Shown here: one piece after another, positions 32,612 through 36,970 of the stretch | Layout: every line of letters starts with the position of its first letter | Numbering within the stretch: position 1 is the first letter of the stretch | From: Limosilactobacillus viscerum | GTDB taxonomy: Bacteria; Bacillota; Bacilli; Lactobacillales; Lactobacillaceae | NCBI RefSeq assembly: GCF_947387525.1 | Contig: NZ_CANDNW010000017.1 | Coordinates: 1 to 36,970, forward strand | Reading direction: 5' to 3' | DNA: 36,970 nucleotides | Notes under the pieces: model-generated | What the model was told of the DNA's origin: nothing | Databases searched by the model: none | Seen by the model: only the letters and a program-made list of their open reading frames with translations | Translations under genes and position numbers: made by a program

Positions 32612-33970
32612 ATGAAAGAAAACCAACCAGAAACTCAGCAACTAAATCGTTCGTTAAATAGTCGGCACATTACGATGATTGCTATCGGCGGTGCGATTGG
32701 GACCGGGCTCTTTCTTGGCTCGGGCCAGGCCATCCACCATGCCGGTCCATCAATTATCATCGCTTACCTGGTAATGGGCATTTTTACCTTTATGCTAATG
32801 CGCGCACTCGGTGAGCTAATGCTGTCCGACACAAGTAAGCACTCTTTTATTGATTTTGTTAGCACTTATATGGGCCCCCGAATGGAATTTGTAACTGGCT
32901 GGATGTACTGGATCTGTTGGATTAGTCTTGCGATGGCGGACCTAACCGCAACTGGGATCTACCTCAAGTTCTGGTTTCCTCATTTACCACAATGGGTTGG
33001 CCCACTGATTATTGTTCTTCTCTTGATGTTGGCAAATATGGTCAGCGTCGGTATCTTCGGCGAGATTGAAAGTTGGTTCTCCCTGGTCAAGGTGGCAGCC
33101 ATTATTGCATTAATTCTGATTGGACTTGGGATGGTCTTCAACCACCATGTCGTCAACGGTGTGCCAGCATCATTTAATAACCTGGTAGCCTATGGCGGAC
33201 TATTCCCAACCGGGCGAAGTGGCTTTATGATGGGCTGCCAAATGGTGGTCTTCGCCTTTGCTGGGATTGAAATGGTCGGCGTAACTGCTGGTGAAGCGGC
33301 CAACCCTGAAAAAGAGCTGCCCCACGCAATTAATACCTTGCCGATTCGGATCGCACTTTTCTATATTGGATCAATGCTGGTAATTATGTCGGTTTACCCA
33401 TGGAACCTAATTAAAACTAACACGAGTCCCTTTGTTCAAGTCTTTACTGCCGTTGGAATTAAGTACGCTGCCGGAATCATTAACTTTGTCGTTTTGACCG
33501 CTGCCATGTCTGCAACAAATAGTGCCATCTTTACAACTAGTCGGACGCTCTATACCCTGGCTAGTACCGGAAACGCACCGCACTATTTTGCTAAGCTGAG
33601 TAGTGAAGCTGTGCCGAAGCGGGCGCTGAACTTTTCCTCAATGGTCCTGCTGATTGTTGTTGCGTTAAACTACTTTGTCCCATCAAAGATCTTCAACATT
33701 ATTTCAAGTGTCTCAACGATTAACTTCCTCTTTATCTGGATTATTATTCTTTGGTGCCATATTCTCTACCGGAAGAAGAATCCGGCTGGCGTCAAGATCT
33801 TTACCATGCCCGGCTACCCCGTTACCAGCTGGCTAACCCTGCTTTTCTTCGTCGGTGTACTGGTTGTTCTCCTGATTGAGCCTTCCACCCGTCTATCATT
33901 AATCCTCTTCTTAGTATTCTTTGCAATTCTCTTCTGGCAATACAAGCTAATTACCGGAAAGGACAGGTAA
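32612..33970 (+). CDS. Amino-acid permease, APC superfamily
   Basis: 452 residues, about 12 transmembrane helices. The N-terminal RSLNSRHITMIAIGGAIGTGLFLGSG and FAFAGIEMVGVTAGEAANP motifs are those of the APC (AAT) family, proton-linked amino-acid importers. The precise substrate is not assignable. ATG 32612 with AAAGGAG nine bases upstream is preferred to an in-frame TTG at 32603. It sits alone, after the MetE-like gene's terminator; no T-box precedes it. Confidence 0.9.
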   Translation: MKENQPETQQLNRSLNSRHITMIAIGGAIGTGLFLGSGQAIHHAGPSIIIAYLVMGIFTFMLMRALGELMLSDTSKHSFIDFVSTYMGPRMEFVTGWMYWICWISLAMADLTATGIYLKFWFPHLPQWVGPLIIVLLLMLANMVSVGIFGEIESWFSLVKVAAIIALILIGLGMVFNHHVVNGVPASFNNLVAYGGLFPTGRSGFMMGCQMVVFAFAGIEMVGVTAGEAANPEKELPHAINTLPIRIALFYIGSMLVIMSVYPWNLIKTNTSPFVQVFTAVGIKYAAGIINFVVLTAAMSATNSAIFTTSRTLYTLASTGNAPHYFAKLSSEAVPKRALNFSSMVLLIVVALNYFVPSKIFNIISSVSTINFLFIWIIILWCHILYRKKNPAGVKIFTMPGYPVTSWLTLLFFVGVLVVLLIEPSTRLSLILFLVFFAILFWQYKLITGKDR

Positions 33971-33980
33971 GTAAAATTGT

Positions 33981-34082
33981 CTACTAACTGGCCGATTACT
34001 AAAAAGTGATGATTTTCAAACTGCTTTGCGATGATCGTTGTAGCAGAGAACGATCCTCCAAGAATAAGCCTTGTTGGTTAGT
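33981..34082 (+). other. Structured segment with competing pairings
   Basis: ACTAAC and GTTAGT form an outer inverted repeat around ATTACT-AAAA-AGTGAT and a perfect hairpin GATCGTT (34033-34039) with AACGATC (34049-34055). CTGCT (34021-34025) is complementary to AGCAG (34042-34046) within that hairpin's loop, so a pseudoknot is possible. No RNA family recognised. It lies 3' of the permease and before the promoter of the next gene. Confidence 0.45.
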
Positions 34083-34098
34083 AAAAAGTCGCTAAAAT
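34071..34098 (+). promoter_or_regulatory. Promoter of the small membrane protein gene
   Basis: TTGTTG (34071-34076), 16 bp, TAAAAT (34093-34098). The predicted leader begins with a hairpin, TGT/GATGAAT (34106-34116) with ATTCATC/ACA (34131-34141), before AAGGAGG. Confidence 0.55.
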
Positions 34099-34175
34099 GT
34101 ATAAGTGTAGATGAATGAAACAGATGTCTTATTCATCCACAGCTCCAGATATTATTTTTTAAGGAGGCAATTATT

Positions 34176-34436
34176 ATGTTTAAGGTTATTTTTTGGATTT
34201 TAGCAATTTGGTTCGTTATTAACGTTATCTGGATGTGGTTCAAGCTCGATAACCAATCACTGCAAAAGACCTTTGCTTGGATTAACGTTATCGCTGTTAT
34301 TGTTGGTTTCTGGGTTTACTACGGTGTAAGTCACGATGCTGGTGGAATTGCCCCATGGTTCCTCGGCATGAACTGGGTCAACGTGGTAATTGCATGCCTG
34401 CAATTCTACTACGGCTACCGCAAGAACAACCAATAA
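34176..34436 (+). CDS. Small three-helix membrane protein
   Basis: 86 residues with three hydrophobic segments (about 3-22, 32-51, 62-82) and many Trp and Tyr; no domain recognised. AAGGAGG before the ATG is ideal. Followed by a strong terminator. Size and layout would fit a SemiSWEET-like or accessory membrane protein, but the sequence gives no firm assignment. Confidence 0.8.
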   Translation: MFKVIFWILAIWFVINVIWMWFKLDNQSLQKTFAWINVIAVIVGFWVYYGVSHDAGGIAPWFLGMNWVNVVIACLQFYYGYRKNNQ

Positions 34437-34479
34437 TCTCAACTAACCAATCCTAAACTCTTTCTTTTTCTTACCCTAA

Positions 34480-34533
34480 TTAAAAAGTAGCGAGGAAGAA
34501 GTCGTAATCAACTTCTTCCTCGCTACTTTTTAA
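34480..34533. terminator. Strong bidirectional terminator
   Basis: 23 bp perfect stem (34480-34502 with 34511-34533), 8-base loop, A-rich and T-rich arms; between converging genes. Confidence 0.95.
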
Positions 34534-34534
34534 A

Positions 34535-34771
34535 TTACTCAACTAATTTACCAACAACCGGTAAGCCATCAAGGACCCGCTTACCGTGTGGCGCTACGGA
34601 AGTAATAATCTTCGTCAGATCTTTTCCGGCAACGTTGCCGTGGTGTTGGCCACCAGCCCAGGCATCTTTTCCGGAAACGTCATATACAACGCCCTCAACC
34701 GCTACGTAAGAAGGTTGACCATTTTGACCATTGTATTGTTGTAATTCTTCTTTTGTAAATTCTTTTGCCAT
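34535..34771 (-). CDS. Cytochrome-b5-like domain protein
   Basis: 78 residues, a minimal cytochrome b5-like heme/steroid-binding domain: FTKEELQQYNG, then YVAVEGVVYDVSG and the WAGGQHHG segment, then SVAPHGKRVL and PVVGKL. In place of the usual HPGG heme motif it has GGQHHG; candidate axial His residues are in QHHG and PHG. Heme binding and role are unproven. AGGAG seven bases before the ATG. Confidence 0.85.
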   Translation of the reverse strand: MAKEFTKEELQQYNGQNGQPSYVAVEGVVYDVSGKDAWAGGQHHGNVAGKDLTKIITSVAPHGKRVLDGLPVVGKLVE

Positions 34772-34861
34772 AAGCGGTCTCCTATTTTCTTAATTTTGGT
34801 ACTTTAACCATACCGTAGCCCGGTGGCAAAAGCAATAAATTTGCTCGGGCTTAAAATAAAA

Positions 34862-35344
34862 TTACAACTTCTTAACCATGTTGTACCAAGTGTTACCACC
34901 ATGTTTAACATCTGACACACCGGCCCGCTGGAAACCGTTTTTCTCATAAAAAGGAATGTCTTTTTCAAGCGAAAGCAACGACATTGTCTCACGGTGGGCA
35001 GCCCGGGCTACCTTTTCAAGTGCTGCCAGTAATTTGGCACTGAGTTCCTGGTCGCCATAATTAGCTGCCTGGGCAATTCCCAACACTAGCTGGTGACCAC
35101 CAGTTGCTTCATTCGCTGCTGCTTGCTTATACATTGCATCGTGGATAAATTCATCCTTGCTGACAGCACCAACAATCAAGCCCACTACCCGCTGGTCATC
35201 CCGGGCTACCAGGAAGGTATCATTTTGCTTGGCAATCCGGTCTTGAATTACTTCCGGCGTGCCCGCTTGCAGCCGCACACCCATCATTTCAATCGCAACA
35301 ATTGCACCATAGTCACCCATCGTCGCATTGTTAATTTCTAGCAT
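34862..35344 (-). CDS. GNAT-like paralog with disrupted acetyl-CoA loop
   Basis: 160 residues, clearly homologous over its full length to the next gene upstream (35443): shared DRIAK-DTFLVA, GGHQLVL, LLAALEKVARA, FY-NGF and TWY-VKKL. The acetyl-CoA pyrophosphate loop, RGQGVG in the paralog, reads NYGDQEL here, so it probably cannot bind acetyl-CoA in the normal way. It may be inactive or have taken another role. GAGGGCG precedes the ATG. A 98-base gap with a small hairpin separates it from the paralog. Confidence 0.82.
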   Translation of the reverse strand: MLEINNATMGDYGAIVAIEMMGVRLQAGTPEVIQDRIAKQNDTFLVARDDQRVVGLIVGAVSKDEFIHDAMYKQAAANEATGGHQLVLGIAQAANYGDQELSAKLLAALEKVARAAHRETMSLLSLEKDIPFYEKNGFQRAGVSDVKHGGNTWYNMVKKL

Positions 35345-35403
35345 CGATAATCGCCCTCATTCTTTTAAAGTATGTTCACAATTTAATCGTAGCTTATTCC
35401 CCC

Positions 35404-35420
35404 AAAAACGGCAACCGTTT
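35404..35420 (-). terminator. Short terminator-like hairpin between GNAT paralogs
   Basis: On minus AAACGG-TTG-CCGTTT followed by further T: 6 bp stem, 3-base loop. It could instead be a CCGTTT/AAACGG operator dyad. Confidence 0.45.
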
Positions 35421-35442
35421 ACATTAGCTAAATAAAAGCAAA

Positions 35443-35928
35443 CTATAATTTCTTTACCAGGTGGTACCAGGTTTCCTCAGCATGACTAGAATCCGATACT
35501 CCGACCTGTTCAAAACCATTTGCAAGGTAGAATGGAACGTTCCTTGCCAATGAGTCGAGTGAAATTGTCGTCCGTTGTCTAGCCCGAGCCACTTTTTCAA
35601 GTGCCGCCAAGAGCTGACTGCCTACTCCCTGACCCCGGCATTCCGGTGCAACTGCAATCGAAAGAACCAGCTGGTGGCCACCACTCGGCAAGCTGCTTGG
35701 CGTCCGTTCATACATCTCGTCGGTCACAAACTCATCCCCTGTTGCTGGGCCGACAATAAAGCCAACAATCCGGCTGCCATCTTTTGCCACCAGGAAGGTA
35801 TCACCTAATTTGGCAATCCGGTCGCGAAATGCAGCCGGGGTACCCGCTTCGGCAGGACTAAAACCCGCCCGTTCAATTGCCACCACGGCTGGTAAGTCTG
35901 CCATCGTTACATTAGTGACCTTGATCAT
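35443..35928 (-). CDS. GNAT N-acetyltransferase
   Basis: 161 residues, a typical GNAT fold: the acetyl-CoA loop RGQGVGSQLL (motif A, Q/RxxGxG) is intact after the VAPEC beta strand, followed by the C-terminal FYLANGFEQVG strand. It transfers an acetyl group from acetyl-CoA to an amine; the substrate is unknown. GGAGG precedes the ATG. It is the intact partner of the tandem duplication with the gene at 34862. Confidence 0.9.
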   Translation of the reverse strand: MIKVTNVTMADLPAVVAIERAGFSPAEAGTPAAFRDRIAKLGDTFLVAKDGSRIVGFIVGPATGDEFVTDEMYERTPSSLPSGGHQLVLSIAVAPECRGQGVGSQLLAALEKVARARQRTTISLDSLARNVPFYLANGFEQVGVSDSSHAEETWYHLVKKL

Positions 35929-36046
35929 CGTTTGCTGCCTCCATACATATTAATTATGTTAGTTAATTTAATATTAGTATTTTACATTGTCATCTTATCC
36001 CCTTACCATCAAGGTAACAAGATCTAACAGGAAGCGAGGATAAATC

Positions 36047-36970
36047 GTGAAAAAACACTACTTATTAAATACCGTTGCCATGGTAATTGCCACAATTGGT
36101 CTTACCATCAGCGGTCACGCCGCGGTTCAACACTACCGCCAATCGACCGTCCCTACTATCTTTGTCCACGGCTGGGGCTCCGGTGCCCATGCAGAAGACA
36201 AGATGGCGAAGGCCGCCGTCCGGGCTGGCGTCACCAAGACAATCGTTCGGGCTAATGTTGACCGGCAGGGAAAAGTAACCTTTAACCGGCACATCCCCCA
36301 CGGCGCCATCAACCCCATCGTGGAAGTTAACCTCGAAGACAACAAGTTAAGTCACTACCAAAGCAACTACACTAAGGGCTACCACCATGGCGGGACTTAT
36401 GTAAAAAACGTGGTAACCGCACTTGAAGGGCAAGGTAACTTCCCTGCAATCAACCTGGTTGGTCATTCAATGGGCAACCTTGAAATTGCTAACTATATTA
36501 ACGATAATGCAGGACACCTCCCAAAGATTGATCACTTAGTTGCAATTGCTGGTCACTACAACGGGCTCGTCGGCCAGGCTACGGCTGAGGGTAATATTAA
36601 CACAACGACTGGGAAGCCAGTTCATGAAGATTCGTCATATCGGGCATTGCTGAGTCTCCGGAATAACTTCCCCCGTAACACCCGTGTTCTCAACATTTAC
36701 GGCAACCTTGACGATGGGTCCAAGTCTGACGGGGACGTTCCCGTTAACTCCGCTAAGTCGTTGAAGTACCTAGTTGCCGGCCGGGCAAAATCCTACCAGG
36801 AGCTTGAACTGCATGGTAAAAGCGCCCAGCACAGCAAGTTGCATAACAACAACCACCAAGTTGACCAAGCACTGATCAACTTTTTATGGGTAAGGCAGAT
36901 TGCAAGAAATAACTTGAACAAATTTAGTAACGCAGATTACGCAAAAAGATCTCAATTGGTGTTCGCCAAT
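36047..36970 (+). CDS. DUF915-type alpha/beta hydrolase, right end open and probably frameshifted
   Basis: The frame is open from GTG 36047 (CGAGGA six bases upstream) to the window edge, 308 codons. An N-terminal signal or anchor segment (about 5-27) is followed by an alpha/beta hydrolase with FVHGWGS (39-45) and nucleophile Ser141 in GHSMGN, then GNLDDGSKSDG and HSKLH. This is the secreted DUF915 lipase/esterase-like group of lactobacilli, substrates unsettled. The frame stays normal up to INFLW (residue 281) and then reads an unrelated tail. Adding one G to the GGG at 36888-36890 would give FLWGK and a stop at 36910-36912, so a one-base deletion is likely. Confidence 0.85.
   Translation, partial: MKKHYLLNTVAMVIATIGLTISGHAAVQHYRQSTVPTIFVHGWGSGAHAEDKMAKAAVRAGVTKTIVRANVDRQGKVTFNRHIPHGAINPIVEVNLEDNKLSHYQSNYTKGYHHGGTYVKNVVTALEGQGNFPAINLVGHSMGNLEIANYINDNAGHLPKIDHLVAIAGHYNGLVGQATAEGNINTTTGKPVHEDSSYRALLSLRNNFPRNTRVLNIYGNLDDGSKSDGDVPVNSAKSLKYLVAGRAKSYQELELHGKSAQHSKLHNNNHQVDQALINFLWVRQIARNNLNKFSNADYAKRSQLVFAN

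Noticed and set aside
36890-36970. Insertion-sequence junction as the cause of the odd hydrolase tail
   Set aside because: No inverted-repeat end or transposase sequence is visible, and a single-base deletion explains the tail more simply.

Overview
The window reads as a chromosomal segment of a Lactobacillaceae bacterium, most likely a Limosilactobacillus-type heterofermenter. This rests on protein similarity I recognise by eye (a KxYKxGKxW-type signal peptide on a LysM hydrolase, a DUF915 hydrolase, two small Lactobacillus-only families), strong AGGAGG ribosome binding sites, T-box leaders and CcpA-type cre sites. The species cannot be fixed from sequence alone. I see no rRNA, tRNA, CRISPR array, prophage or complete insertion sequence.

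Layout. 1-670: start of pgi (minus), divergent from a SemiSWEET sugar transporter, both -35 boxes lying in one palindrome. 668-3312: macrodomain hydrolase and PepO endopeptidase. 3386-6769: four-gene operon running mpg (DNA glycosylase), MoxR-type AAA ATPase, VWA-like/metallopeptidase-like protein, small unknown protein. 6835-7987: a YeaO-like protein and two convergent unknown genes. 8102-9451: nnrE followed in frame by a nitroreductase that has lost its N-terminus. 9453-13042: hisS with a His T-box, an MFS transporter and a membrane protein. 13276-16976: small conserved protein, ScrR-like LacI repressor, glucosaminidase with four LysM domains, ArsR-like regulator. 17027-21873: small protein, then a TetR-controlled ABC export module (tetR, FtsX-type permease, ATPase, MacB-like fusion). 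21938-24891: zinc alcohol dehydrogenase divergent from a frameshifted mntH. 25214-27934: single-pass low-complexity protein, Thr T-box, thrS. 28229-30777: UMF1-type MFS and a phosphodiesterase/alkaline-phosphatase-like enzyme. 30885-32417: Met T-box and a short MetE-like enzyme. 32612-35928: amino-acid permease, small membrane protein, cytochrome-b5-like protein, two tandem GNAT paralogs. 36047-end: DUF915 alpha/beta hydrolase, reading frame apparently shifted near its end.

Three aminoacyl-tRNA or methionine genes (hisS, thrS, metE-like) carry tRNA-sensing leaders whose T-box bulge fits the discriminator base of the expected tRNA. TetR controls the exporter through two matching operators. The most unusual points are a ThrRS lacking the TGS domain and all recognisable editing residues, a MoxR-VWA operon coupled to a base-excision glycosylase, a 14-18 bp CCCGGG-centred palindrome beside four gene 3' ends, a GNAT duplicate with a destroyed acetyl-CoA loop, and several structured non-coding segments. 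Two genes (mntH, DUF915 hydrolase) look broken by one-base changes in C or G runs, so assembly error should be excluded first.
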